64,000 nucleotides of DNA from Glandiceps talaboti (taxonomy: Eukaryota > Hemichordata > Enteropneusta > Spengelidae): assembly GCF_964340395.1 (NCBI RefSeq), contig NC_135568.1, positions 18,770,748 to 18,834,747 on the forward strand. The letters are read 5' to 3'. Under the pieces are notes generated by a model that did no database searches, was not told the DNA's origin, and worked only from the letters and a program-made list of their open reading frames with translations. Made by a program: the position numbers and the translations under genes. Shown piece after piece: positions 13,313-25,489 of this stretch (position 1 is the stretch's first letter; each line of letters opens with the position of its first letter).

Positions 13313-14233
13313 GATATGTTTGATGTAATTTTAGATGAAAATCAATTGGAAGATGCTTGTGAACATTTAGCAGATTATCTGGAGGCCTACTGGAATGCAA
13401 CTCATCCACCTGTACATCAAAGTCCACCGAAACCACCCCCTGTGCATAATGCAGTTTCACGGACAATGTCACCAATACATAATTTAATTTCACGAGTCAA
13501 TTCGCATGGAACTGGAGAAGGGGATAGACAACGAGAAAAGGAGCTTGGTCGTGAAAAGGACTATGATAAAAGGCGAGAAATTGAACTTGAACGACGAGAC
13601 AGGAGTGGAGATCATAGAGAAAAAAGTTTGGAGCGGGATCATTTTGATGAATATCGCGATCGTCGAGATGACCGAGAGAGACCTCGGGATTATCCTCGAC
13701 GAGATGAACTAGATACTAGATATGATGATCGCTATGACAATAGATATGCTGAAGATAGATATCGGATGCAAGAACGATCACGGGAGCGGGGTCATGATTC
13801 CCGTGATCCAAGATACGATCATGACTCCAGAGACATGCGTGATCAAAGATACGATCACGAAAGACAATCCAGATTGGATAGGCATACTTTGGATCGTGAT
13901 AGGAGACGAGATCAGAACTATGATTATAGAGCAGACAGACACACTTTAGAGCGTGATGTGTATTATGATCGCGAGCCTGATGCTTACGATAGAGAACGAG
14001 ATTATGAATATCGACGCCAAATGGATCGGGAAAGATCTGAAAGGGGAAAAAGTAGGGAGCGATTGGATTACCGTGATGAGACAGATAGGATGGGTTATAT
14101 GCATTCTAGTCCTGGATATTCAAGTTCGCAAAGACCATCTTCACAATCTAGATATTCAGATCAAGTACAACGTGAACGATTGATACGGGATCAGTCCCCG
14201 TCAGCCATGCGATCATCACATATTAAAACTTAG
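13313..14233 (+). CDS. CACNB: Calcium channel beta subunit, last exon: GK end and Arg/Asp/Glu-rich tail
   Basis: The exon opens with [19 protein letters not shown] and [14 protein letters not shown], the diagnostic final helix region of the beta-subunit GK-like domain. It then has a Pro-rich linker (SPPKPPP at exon residues 37-43) and [15 protein letters not shown]. From about exon residue 66 to 306 there is a very polar tail packed with RD, RE, DR and ER dipeptides and Tyr-Asp pairs, with Ser-rich stretches near the end. The stop is TAG at 14231-14233. Acceptor CTGCAG ends at 13312, phase 0. Vertebrate beta-2 type subunits also end in an Arg/Asp/His-rich tail, so the tail type fits the family, but 240 residues of it is long. 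The tail may be disordered and involved in membrane or partner contacts; that is inference. The five exons give 473 residues in the window. Confidence 0.95.
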   Translation, partial: DMFDVILDENQLEDACEHLADYLEAYWNATHPPVHQSPPKPPPVHNAVSRTMSPIHNLISRVNSHGTGEGDRQREKELGREKDYDKRREIELERRDRSGDHREKSLERDHFDEYRDRRDDRERPRDYPRRDELDTRYDDRYDNRYAEDRYRMQERSRERGHDSRDPRYDHDSRDMRDQRYDHERQSRLDRHTLDRDRRRDQNYDYRADRHTLERDVYYDREPDAYDRERDYEYRRQMDRERSERGKSRERLDYRDETDRMGYMHSSPGYSSSQRPSSQSRYSDQVQRERLIRDQSPSAMRSSHIKT

Positions 14234-16759
14234 TAGATGTTAAATTGAATGTGCTTTCACATTTCTTGAGAAGTTCTTCTAAATAAGTAACTGCTATGTC
14301 TGTCTGTCAAGTCACTGGCAATGCACAAATGTATATCAGCCTTGTGCTTTGTACGTATTACTTCCATCGTTCACGTTCAAAACAAAAAATAAGCATTTTA
14401 TGGTAGGAATTACAGCAGTACCAGTCTGACAGTGACCTGCTGGCTTTGTCAATTAGTTTTGCTTCTCATACCAACAAGATTTTGCAGTGGCTGTACAAAT
14501 GTGATCTACAACCTACATCAAAGATTACATTGCAGTATAAAGTGTGTTATGGATGATGGTTAAACATGTAGTGTGACATTTACAAGTAACCATCAATACA
14601 GTGGAAGGGAAGGGAACCAGAATGGAAATATTTACATCAGTGTACTATAACATACTAATTTCCACTCCCTCTTTGGTGAATGGAGATACCACCATGACAA
14701 AGACACTGTCAAAGGACTCCACTGCAGCCCATATATTGGGGCTTTTCAAATTTACTGTATAGATAAGCATGAAATTTGGTGGATTTGCTGTGCAAAGTCC
14801 ACATACAAACATCCATGTACGTTTTGGGTTATATTTTATATTGGACTTTTTCTTTACAACTGTCAAACACAGTCTCTACATATTTTGATACGTTGCCTAG
14901 TATCAGTGCATAGTAGCAGCAGTTTATTGCTGCACACTCTGTAGCCATATCCACATATTTTGCTGGGCAAAATTAAATGCCAATTTCATTTCTTTCCTTT
15001 TTTAAAAATTGATTGATATCTGGTATAGCCTGCTATATTATTTTTGGTACATTGTTAAGTTATACCTCAATTGAATCAAGCTTTTAATATTATTTATTTG
15101 TTTACTGTGCTAAAGTGTGTTGCCTGGTAACCAGCTTTAACATGGTTACCATGGCGGCTACGTGATCCACTTTGCAGCATGTGGTTGCAATCATGTCTTT
15201 TATGGTTGATGAGCCATTTATTGATTATTTAAACTATGCAGATATCTAAGTCTCAATGTGACCCGCCTTGGGCCTGTTTTGGTATACAGTACTGTACCAA
15301 CACTTTGTTACACATCCAGCTATCCTAAATACAGACTAGTTTACTCTTTACAGTCTTGTAGCTTATTGTTAGCATGACAGACGGATGTCTCCAACCCACT
15401 ACTTTGTGATAATACATAATGTCAGAATAGATATTATCAAGGATAAACAAGTACGTGGACATTGTGATGAATAAGTTCACTTTTTTTGTACGAATTGGCA
15501 TTTGAAGTAAACAGACAAAAAATGGAAAATTGTGTATGCTACAGGCGTGTTTTGAAATATCTTTTGCAGGTAGCCTGAGACACTGGAAATGAAATAGAAA
15601 AGTGACCATTCTGGAGATTTCTGCCTCTGTCATGCTTGTAGAGATAAATGAAACACTGCTAGTTTTGCTGTGATGTGTAAATGCATTATTATTATTATAT
15701 AGAGCATTAGAACTATACAAATCAAATTGAGATTTCTATAATTCCACTTTCTAGAATTCCATTAGATTACCATAGAGACATATCGTCAAGCTGCCTATGT
15801 CATGTTAACATGACATTGCCATGACGATCTATATTGTGATCATGTCGGCCACTTTCAGCATGTGTTGTGCACTAAATTTTTCCTCAGACATTTCTTCAAG
15901 AGTTGGTGACAATTTTTGATGTTGTGTACGTAGTCTTATTGAGATAAAATTGTAACTTTTAGTGTTTTGGAGCAATATTGTCAAATTATAGACTTTAGGT
16001 GTCTAGCTGAGTCATATTGCTCATTTACAGTTACTGAGCAGTTAACATAAATTATTCAGATTTTTGGCCTGAAGGCCCTTACACATGTATATAGTAACCA
16101 ATAGTTAGGATTGGATAGGTAAAAAACAATTTGATTGTCAATCCATAGAAGTAAGTAGTAAATGTCAGTATTGACACAGTGTAGGGAATAGTTGTCTTCT
16201 CATACAAAGGGGTTCAGTTTTAGACACTTTCTTTTTTAAAAGGAATAATTCCACTCACAAATTAGTCAATTTATTAAATGAGTTACTAAATGAAGTGACA
16301 TTTTTTCAAGTAAGTATATTGGATTATAATGGCCAAGAGGTTTGCCATTTCGTTTAGCCAAGGTTTTCATTTTCCACTATTTGATATAATTTCTTACTGA
16401 ACTCTGTGGTGTGTTAGTTCACTTTTAGAGCAAAGCAACTTGATTTCCACAAAAGACACAAATTGAATAACAACAACAAGGTAATAGGCATGAAGGCATT
16501 CCACAAAGACTGTTCTCTAGTATAGCACTACACAGTGAGAGAATTTCAAACATTTAGCGACTTTTGCAAAACATTATGTGCCAACACAAGCAAAGTCATG
16601 TGATATTTGACTTACAAAAGCCTTCTTTGCTTGCTATTACTAAATACACATTTCCTGTTGGTTTTTCTAATGAAGAGATTATGGCATTTGGAAATGGTAA
16701 TTTCTTGAGAATACAGTATACTGCCAGTATTACCAATTAAGTGCCACAATTGTACACAT
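14234..16759 (+). other. 3' UTR and downstream sequence of the beta-subunit gene
   Basis: Non-coding sequence following the TAG stop. I find no convincing AATAAA close to the stop; the first plausible signals are several kilobases away (about 18868, 19263, 19292 and 19628), so the 3' UTR end is unresolved. The minus-strand open frame at 15325-15720 (131 codons) has no recognisable domain and is probably chance. Confidence 0.5.
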
Positions 16760-17190
16760 GCATAGCAACAAAGTCTTGTGTAGACTGCATAGCAACAAAT
16801 AGTTGTCTTGTATAGACTGCATAGCAACAACTAGTTGTCTTGTATAGACTGCATAGCAACAACTAGTAGTCTTGTATAGACTGCATAGCAACTAGTAGTC
16901 TTGTATAGACTGCGTAGCAACAACTAGTAGTCTTGTATAGACTGCATAGCAACAACTAGTAGTCTTGTATAGACTGCATAGCAACAAACAGTCTTGTATA
17001 GACTGCATAGCAACAAACAGGAGTCCTGAATAGACTGCATAGCAGCAACTAGTAGTCTTGTATAGACTGCATAGCAACTAGTAGTCTTGTATAGACTGCA
17101 TAGCAACTAGTAGTCTTGTATAGACTGCATAGCAACTAGTAGTCTTGTATAGACTGCATAGCAACTAGTAGTCTTGTATAGACTGCATAG
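16760..17190. repeat. 29-32-bp minisatellite
   Basis: About 14 units of AGTCTTGTATAGACTGCAT followed by AGCAACTAGT or AGCAACAACTAGT, giving 29- and 32-bp versions. Each unit contains the near-palindrome TCTTGTATAGA and the word TAGCAAC. It lies downstream of the beta-subunit stop, possibly within its 3' UTR. Confidence 0.92.
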
Positions 17191-17436
17191 CTTCCAGTTG
17201 AGTAGCTGTAGTTTAGCAGTCATAGCATGGGGTCTTCTCAAATCAAACTTGTAGTAGTCTGATGTAACAAAGCAAAGCTATGGTCAGTAAAATAAGAGTT
17301 GGCCTGAAAAGGGATAGATACCATGTCAATTGACTGTTTTGATAAAATCTTAAATGTACAATGAGACAAATGCTTTCCACTTGTCAGTTCAGAGTTTAGA
17401 ACTAATCCGAACTTTAGGCAAATGTGAGGTGCAGGC

Positions 17437-17449
17437 GTTGCTAAGCAAC
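17437..17449. promoter_or_regulatory. 13-bp palindrome resembling an RFX X-box
   Basis: GTTGCTAAGCAAC is a perfect inverted repeat with a 3-bp centre. Its arms match the GTTGC/GCAAC half-sites of X-box motifs bound by RFX factors. The motif is short and its context is repeat-rich, so function is only a possibility. Confidence 0.2.
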
Positions 17450-17528
17450 TAAGTAACGTTGACTTTTTCTGTTATTGTAATGTTGTATAACAATTTAAGA
17501 AGTCGGCAATACAATCAACAGACTGTTG

Positions 17529-18265
17529 CCATGCAAGGCATACTACATCACTTCCTCCTAAGTTCACATTGCTACCAACACCATGTAAGGCTTATTACCT
17601 CCTTAGTTCACATTGATACCAACACCATGCAAGGCTTATTACCTCCTTAGTTCACATTGCTACCAACACCATGCAAGGCTTATTACCTCCTTAGTTCACA
17701 TTGATACCAACACCATGCAAGGCTTGTACATCACTTCCTCCTTAGTTCACATTGATGCCAACACCATGCAAGGCTTACTACCTCCTTAGTTCACATTGAT
17801 GCCAACACCATGCAAGGCTTACTACCTCCTTAGTTCACATTGATACCAACACCATGTAAGGCTTGTACATCACTTCCTCCTTAGTTCACATTGATGCCAA
17901 CACCATGCAAGGCTTACTACCTCCTTAGTTCACATTGATGCCAACACCATGCAAGGCTTGTACATCACTTCCTCCTTAGTTCACATTGATGCCAACACCA
18001 TGCAAGGCTTACTACCTCCTTAGTTCACATTGATACCAACACCATGTAAGGCTTGTACATCACTTCCTCCTTAGTTCACATTGATGCCAACACCATGCAA
18101 GGCTTGTACATCACTTCCTCCTTAGTTCACATTGATGCCAACACCATGCAAGGCTTACTACCTCCTTAGTTCACATTGATACCAACACCATGTAAGGCTT
18201 GTACATCACTTCCTCCTTAGCTCACATTGATGCCAACACCATGCAAGGTGTGTACATCACTTCCC
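17529..18265. repeat. 44/51-bp minisatellite
   Basis: About 16 units combine TTCACATTGATGCCAACACC, ATGCAAGGCTT and either ACTACCTCCTTAG (44 bp) or GTACATCACTTCCTCCTTAG (51 bp). The two unit lengths alternate irregularly, giving a compound array. Confidence 0.92.
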
Positions 18266-18585
18266 AAAACCATACTTCAAAGTGAAAGTGAATGAAACCA
18301 GCACATTTGATATCATTTATAATTTTATCATAGTTAATTGACAAGGTATGCTTTCAGTCTACATGTGATAATTTCATTCAATCACTTGTTCACTTTGGTG
18401 CTTACATTGGATCATAGCACGACTAAATTCTAACACTGTGTACATCTTTTAGCCTGGAAAATAAGTGAAATGATCAAATACTAAGCATGTGGGACTGTAA
18501 GGTAGAACAGTGTCAGTGAGAGAGAGTGTGGGGAACTGTGAGATACAAATCACAAAGTTGTAGAACTATGTTCTTGAGAGTACGG

Positions 18586-18751
18586 CGGAACTGTAACATA
18601 CTGACCATAGACCAAAAGTCTAATTTGGGGAGGGTATGTGTGGGACTGTAACATACTGACCATAGACCTAAAGTCTAATTTGGGGAGGATATGTGTGGGA
18701 CTGTAACATACTGACCATAGACCTAAAGTCTAATTTGGGGAGGGTATGTGT
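18586..18751. repeat. 55-bp tandem repeat, three copies
   Basis: Three near-identical copies containing ACTGTAACATACTGACC, ATAGACCTAAAGTC and TAATTTGGGGAGGGTAT. Looser relatives (GGGACTGTAAGGTAGAAC and similar) lie on both sides at about 18490 and 18755-18860, so the array has degenerate edges. Confidence 0.85.
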
Positions 18752-18859
18752 GGGACTGAAAGGTACAAAGCCATAGATCTGTGAGAGTATGTGGGATTGT
18801 AATACATACAGGTCATTGAACTAGGTCAGTGAGAGTGTGTAGGATTGTAAAACACAGAT

Positions 18860-21060
18860 CACATGGAAATAAATGTTATCTAAACATGCATAGCAAATTA
18901 TGGTAATGAGGACAAAGTGAGCAGACATTAATATATAACATTGCACATTATTAAAGAATAATAACTTGATTTGTACTATTGAATTTCTAATTAGTAACAG
19001 ATGTAAAAACAATGACAGAGAGACCCAGTTGGCAAAGTTGTTTTGTTTGTTTGTTTGTCTGTTTATTTATATATTTATTTATTTATTTTCTATATCAGGG
19101 TAGAACTGCCACCACAGAGTAAGGCCAGACATTTTTTCTCTCATTGTTTGCAATGGCTTCATATGCCATGTTTTTTCTCTACTGGATTGTTTATATCCAT
19201 GCATTTCAAGAGACTACATTATTAACATGTATAGGATGTCATTTAAATAAGCTAGGGTAAAAATAAACATTTTTGAAAATCTTTAGAATCAATAAAAAAA
19301 AATCTCAAAAAGATGAGCAAGCAATTAGAATGTAGGAGATATAGGTGTACAAGGATTGTTCTACTATTATTGTAGTCTATGCTATGAAGTGTCCTATACT
19401 AACTGTAGTCAACAAAGCAATGTACCTAATGTGTAATGCAATTACTGTAAGGGAATGGGCGAGTACAAGAATGGCTTCTCAGTGTATTCACATGCCAAAA
19501 CCATCTTAGTTGGCAGAGTTTTTTTTGTATACCTAACTGTATTATCATTTTATGTAATTAAACAAATTATGTACATATACAAATTTAACAAAATTAACTT
19601 CTTTCTTCTTACCTCATTCCTGGTGTCAATAAATTGACTCCCAGCATGCAGTTAAGTAGATTCAGATGACAAGTTTAAAAGAGCATGATGGGTAAAGGAA
19701 GGAAAGAAGTTTGATGGTGCCCCTCACTAATGCAATGGGAGTGAATTTTTGTTTTCAAAGGCATTTATTTTTATGGTGCTCTGTTCCAAATTATGCAGTG
19801 TAGATAACATGCGAGTGTACAAATGATAATGCTAGTACACAAGTTGGCATGTAGGATAAACAAACCATGACAACATTGAGAGATGGAGAAAGCAAGATAA
19901 TGGTATTTTGATGTATATTTCTTCACTCCGTGCATCAAGTGAGGGTTATATTTTCCTTTCTTTGCATAGTATTAATTGTTTACATCGTGTAATACAGTAG
20001 ACTCAACTGGGTTAGGTATAGCTATAGTTTATTATACAGGTTATAAGGCATTGCTGCTAACTTGCCATCCCAAAGGGTGTTTTGGCTTTAACAGTTTTTG
20101 TCATCTTCCTTTTGCTCCTTTGCTTCTTTTCACTGTCAATTTCCACTTTGTTGGATTTGTAAATAAATTTTTATCACTCTATCAAGTAGAGGTCGAGTCC
20201 TTGTTATCTTTTTTGTATGTGAGAGGTTATTTTACCAGTAAATGTTTGTAACGGTAAAATGGCCATAACCTGGAGGGAGTGTGACTCTTGTTGGCCCATG
20301 TATGCATTGTCTGTCTTTGGACATCCATATTTCTGACACTTACATCTCATTTTCAACCAAACCTGGTGCAAATGTCAGACACAATCAAGTACATATGCTA
20401 ATCACTAAATTTCACAATCTTTGTTTATACAGCAAAATGGCAGACATATTTGTGGTCAAACTGCACATTTAGCATCATGGCTCTTAAAAATTTAATGTAG
20501 ACACCATTCAAGTTCCTAACCCCCCCCCCCCCCCCACCATTATCAATGGGTTAACCAAAAGTGTCCTAATGAAAACAGTAAATGGCCGAGGACCTGTTTA
20601 ATAATGAAGTTAAGAGTTTTTTAATGAGTTTTTAGGTTTTTCACCAGAAAGTCAACCTTGTTATCAACAGCTCTGTTATGTAACATTTTAACATTTTACT
20701 CGTTATCATGTTAATTACAAAATTCACTGTTGAAACCCTATCCCACACTTCTTGGCTAAATAATCCAATGTTTTCCCCAAACGTTCAGTGTGAAATCCAC
20801 AAATTGGCAAGGACCCTTTCTGTAACAAAATTACTGTCCCAAATCGAGCAGTATTTCCGTTTTTACCCACCCATAGTTCATGTTACTGTTACCCTAGTGC
20901 ACATACACATTGTCAATGAACAAATTCTATGGAGACCTGCTTTCTGCACAAGTCACTTTGTAGTGAAGTGGTTATAAACTTATAAAGCATGTCTTTGGAT
21001 AGATAGGTACAGCTCTTGGAGCATCTGTAATGTCTGCTGACCAAGGGTGTGTGCCAGATG
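18860..21060. other. Non-coding stretch without a recognised gene
   Basis: This stretch holds several AATAAA words (18868, 19263, 19292, 19628), a GTTT-rich run near 19040, a C-run at 20520-20535 and open frames of at most 91 codons with no recognisable domain. The 19976-20251 frame is Phe/Leu-rich and may be chance. An old, unrecognised mobile element cannot be excluded. Confidence 0.4.
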
Positions 21061-21073
21061 AACCGCCACTAGT

Positions 21074-21322
21074 TCAACTTTGTTCCTTTTTGAGGAGTTT
21101 CTTGGTACTGGTTAGCTGATGCTTTTGGAGATACTGATCCTGACTGGCAACTGTAAGCCTTTTCAACTGACCATTTCCGTACAAGTTGACCCAATCAATA
21201 TCATCAACATTTTCCTATCCGGCTGATTTCTGTGACTTTGTCTTTTTTTCTTTCAACAACTCTAGCTGCTTAAGATGTCTTACATAGCTCAATACAGCTT
21301 CTTCTTTGATGATATATTTCAT
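21074..21322 (-). pseudogene. Coding relic with a SAP-like motif
   Basis: Read on the minus strand from 21322, the frame gives MKYIIKEEAVLSYVRHLKQL, continues to QKSAG and a TAG stop, then resumes in the same frame with ENVDDIDWVNLYGNGQLKRL and TVASQDQYLQKHQL before TGA. The pattern of a DxDW segment, then GQLKxLTVxxxDxYLxxHxL and a Lys-rich end resembles SAP-type DNA-binding segments seen in invertebrate transposon-associated proteins. One internal stop and the lack of a longer frame make it a pseudogene. The parent gene is not identified. Confidence 0.35.
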
Positions 21323-21524
21323 TCATGGACAGTGTGAGTGATAAGGTGAGATGGTACACTCAATAAAATGCATTGTAAATTTATTAAGCAATTTTTTTAC
21401 AATATATGTATTTGTACTTTGGCATGTAAAGTACTCGTAAAAAATAAATGTTGAGTGCTCATCTCACTTTTACATCTCAAAACACAAAATAAATTGACAA
21501 TCATTGAATTTTCAATTTGGTCAC

Positions 21525-21630
21525 AAAACTACAGATTGTAAAATGTGACCCTCCCCAAAACAGTATAAATATGACCCCCCCACCCCCAAAACAGGTTTGT
21601 AAAATCTGACCCCCCCCCCCTCCCCTGTAA
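21525..21630. repeat. C-rich dispersed repeat fragment
   Basis: Repeated TGACCC followed by C-runs, with AAAACAG between them, in a pattern like the G-rich dispersed elements elsewhere in the window read on the other strand (for example near 28330 and 29790). It is probably a fragment of that family. Confidence 0.5.
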
Positions 21631-22045
21631 ATACTGAAGGCTCCCTAAAGGCTTTGACTTTCATAGCCCTGTGTTGTAGGTAGTGCAGTGGTAATGATAC
21701 ACGTAGCGACGTAACGGAAAGAGAAACAATACAACTCACATGACTCAAATGTATCCAATTTACCTATGTCGTCACCAGTTTCACATCATGACCATCATGC
21801 TTCATGACACGTTTGATGCAAGTGTGAATGTTGACATGAACATTTCAGTCTGCGCAAAGAGTTGATGTTCCAGATAAAAAGTGCATCATATACGTGGTTA
21901 GTGTTTACATGTAAAATGATCATGATGAAAGCTATCATGATACTCAGCCTTGAATTCTTTGGACTCGTTCATCACGCTGGTGGCAGCACCAATTCGCCTT
22001 ATCAAAGTACAAAGTTCTTTAGCCATGACATTGATAACTCAATAA

Positions 22046-24477
22046 TGAATGTACATGACTGATAGTAGTTACTGTCTGCTGTATTTGTGAATGTGCAAGA
22101 CTGATAGAAGTTACTGTCTGCTGTATTTGTGAATGTGCACGACTGATAGTAGTTACTGTCTGCTGTATTTGTGAATGTGCAAGACTGATAGAAGTTACTG
22201 TCTGCTGTATTTGTGAATGTGCACGACTGATAGTAGTTACTGTCTGCTGTATTTGTGGATGTGCACGACTGATAGTAGTTACTGTCTGCTGTATTTGTGA
22301 ATGTACACGACTGATAGTAGTTACTGTCTGCTGTATTTGTGAATGTGCATGACTGATAGTAGTTACTGTCTGCTGTATTTGTGAATGTACACGACTGATA
22401 GTAGTTACTGTCTGCTGTATTTGTGAATGTGCAAGACTGATAGTAGTTACTGTCTGCTGTATTTGTGAATGTACACGACTGATAGTAGTTACTGTCTGCT
22501 GTATTTGTGAATGTACACGACTGATAGTAGTTACTGTCTGCTGTATCTGTGAATGTGCACGACTGATAGTAGTTACTGTCTGCTGTATTTGTGAATGTGC
22601 ACAACTGATAGTAGTTACTGTCTGCTGTATCTGTGAATGTGCAAGACTGATAGTAGTTACTGTCTGCTGTGTTTGTGAATGTGCACGACTGATAGTAGTT
22701 ACTGTCTGCTGTATCTGTGAATGTGCACGACTGATAGAAGTTACTGTCTGCTGTATCTGTGAATGTGCATGACTGATAGTAGTTACTGTCTGCTGTATTT
22801 GTGAATGTGCACGACTGATAGAAGTTACTGTCTGCTGTATTTGTGAATGTGCACGACTGATAGTAGTTACTGTCTGCTGTATTTGTGAATGTGCACGACT
22901 GATAGTAGTTACTGTCTGCTGTATTTGTGAATGTGCATGACTGATAGTAGTTACTGTCTGCTGTATTTGTGAATGTACACGACTGATAGTAGTTACTGTC
23001 TGCTGTATTTGTGAATGTGCACGACTGATAGTAGTTACTGTCTGCTGTATTTGTGAATGTGCACAACTGATAGTAGTTACTGTCTGCTGTATTTGTGAAT
23101 GTGCACGACTGATAGTAGTTACTGTCTGCTGTGTTTGTGAATGTGCATGACTGATAGTAGTTACTGTCTGCTGTATTTGTGAATGTGCACAACTGATAGT
23201 AGTTACTGTCTGCTGTATTTGTGAATGTGCACGACTGATAGTAGTTACTGTCTGCTGTGTTTGTGAATGTGCACGACTGATAGTAGTTACTGTCTGCTGT
23301 ATCTGTGAATGTGCATGACTGATAGAAGTTACTGTCTGCTGTATTTGTGAATGTGCACGACTGATAGAAGTTACTGTCTGCTGTATTTGTGAATGTGCAT
23401 GACTGATAGAAGTTACTGTCTGCTGTATCTGTGAATGTGCACGACTGATAGAAGTTACTGTCTGCTGTATCTGTGAATGTGCATGACTGATAGAAGTTAC
23501 TGTCTGCTGTATCTGTGAATGTGCACGACTGATAGAAGTTACTGTCTGCTGTATTTGTGAATGTGCACGACTGATAGAAGTTACTGTCTGCTGTATCTGT
23601 GAATGTGCACGACTGATAGAAGTTACTGTCTGCTGTATCTGTGAATGTGCACGACTGATAGAAGTTACTGTCTGCTGTATCTGTGAATGTGCATGACTGA
23701 TAGAAGTTACTGTCTGCTGTATTTGTGAATGTGCACGACTGATAGAAGTTACTGTCTGCTGTATTTGTGAATGTGCACGACTGATAGAAGTTACTGTCTG
23801 CTGTATCTGTGAATGTGCACGACTGATAGAAGTTACTGTCTGCTGTATCTGTGAATGTGCACGACTGATAGTAGTTACTGTCTGCTGTATTTGTGAATGT
23901 GCACGACTGATAGTAGTTACTGTCTGCTGTATTTGTGAATGTGCACGACTGATAGAAGTTACTGTCTGCTGTATTTGTGAATGTGCACGACTGATAGTAG
24001 TTACTGTCTGCTGTATTTGTGAATGTGCACGACTGATAGTAGTTACTGTCTGCTGTATTTGTGAATGTGTATGACTGATAGAAGTTACTGTCTGCTGTAT
24101 CTGTGAATGTGCACGACTGATAGAAGTTACTGTCTGCTGTATCTGTGAATGTGCACGACTGATAGTAGTTACTGTCTGCTGTATCTGTGAATGTGCACGA
24201 CTGATAGAAGTTACTGTCTGCTGTATTTGTGAATGTGCACGACTGTTAGTAGTTACTGTCTGCTGTATTTGTGAATGTACACGACTGATAGTAGTTACTG
24301 TCTGCTGTATTTGTGAATGTGCAAGACTGATAGAAGTTACTGTCTGCTGTATTTGTGAATGTGCACGACTGATAGTAGTTACTGTCTGCTGTATTTGTGA
24401 ATGTGCAAGACTGATAGAAGTTACTGTCTGCTGTATTTGTGAATGTGCACGACTGTTAGTAGTTACTGTCTGCTGTC
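22046..24477. repeat. 42-bp minisatellite, about 58 units
   Basis: The unit is CTGATAGTAGTTACTGTCTG then CTGTATTTGTGAATGTGCACGA. The period is a strict 42 bp, divisible by three, and the minus strand is stop-free, giving a 14-residue peptide repeat over 396 codons at 22002-23192. Two variant sites (TAGTAG/TAGAAG and TATTTGT/TATCTGT) are spatially clustered, with TAGAAG plus TATCTGT concentrated at about 23300-23870. A stop-free 42-bp unit is enough to explain the open frame, and no start context or splice structure suggests a protein. Confidence 0.95.
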
Positions 24478-24489
24478 ACACCTGATTAG

Positions 24490-25255
24490 CCCTTTGACTC
24501 AGAAGGTAGCTTTTAAGCTTTTACATTTCAAACGGATAAAACCATTTTTAACAATGAAAAGTAGATTGACTTTTTATAATTGTTTTATCTTACCACATTT
24601 CGATTATTGTTAAACCGTATGGGGCAATTTTTCTAGTGTTCTTTTAAATCAAATAGAAAGACTGTAAAAACATGTAGCATGAACTCTGACAGACTCTGCT
24701 TACAATACACCGAGTGCACCTCTTTTAAATCATTTGAAGTGGTTTACTTTTAGCCAAAATGTTGCTTATAATCAGTCAGTTTTAATGTAAAAAGTATTAA
24801 ATAATTTAGCGCCAGACTATCTAAATATATTCAAACCTGTTGAGAGTGTACATAGTTACCGTACGAGATCAACATCTCGGAATGATTTGTACATACCTAA
24901 ACATTCTACACAGATTTTTAAGAAAAGTTTTGTTTTTAACGGAGTTAATATCTGGAATAGTCTCCCGAAGATCCTTAGAACATCTTCTAGTTTGAATTCT
25001 TTTAAAATGAAATGTAAATCTCACTTTTTATATCAAATGTAATTTTTCTGTTGTGCTACCCTCGTGAGTCAGTTATTATAATTATTATCATTATTTTATT
25101 ATACCCGCTTCTTAATTTATCATTATTTATTTGTCTGTATATGTTATTGTTAATGTAAATATTGTAAATTTCCCTTACTCGACATTATGTTAGAAGAGCC
25201 TTTAGCTCAACAATTTATCAAGTTTAAATAAAGTCAAACAAACAACAAACAAACA
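24490..25255 (+). mobile_element. 3' end of a non-LTR retrotransposon (LINE), decayed
   Basis: Translating + from about 24570 through several stops gives FILPHFDYC, TVWGNFSSVLLNQIERL, then NNLAPDYLNIF, HSYRTRSTSRNDLYIPK and SFVFNGVNIWNSLPKIL, ending at SHFLYQM before TAA near 25041. This order is typical of the C-terminal end of reverse transcriptase in CR1/Jockey-like LINEs. About 210 bp of 3' UTR and an AATAAAGTC with AAAC-rich tail follow (to about 25255). The element is 5'-truncated and starts directly after the 42-bp minisatellite. Confidence 0.8.
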
Positions 25256-25489
25256 GTCCTAACGCATGTTTCTCTGAAAATGACGAAATGCACTTGTAGT
25301 CAATATACATATATATCAAAGGTGTTGGATTCTCTTGAACTTTGAGGGACTGTTGAAGTTTGCCAACAAGGCTTGGGAAATCTGCAAAATACCCCAAACG
25401 AGAATAATACATTGAAACCCCCCCCCCCCCCTCCATTTAATATAAGTTCATGGACATTGATGAGCTAACCGAAAGATGAAAGATACAGT

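Noticed and set aside
15325-15720. 131-codon minus-strand frame downstream of the beta-subunit gene
   Set aside because: No recognisable domain, low-complexity start, and it lies within probable 3' UTR sequence of the opposite strand.
22002-23192. 396-codon frame of a 14-residue Ser/Thr/Asn/Cys repeat
   Set aside because: The 42-bp period explains it fully. No signal peptide, no unique ends and no splice sites.
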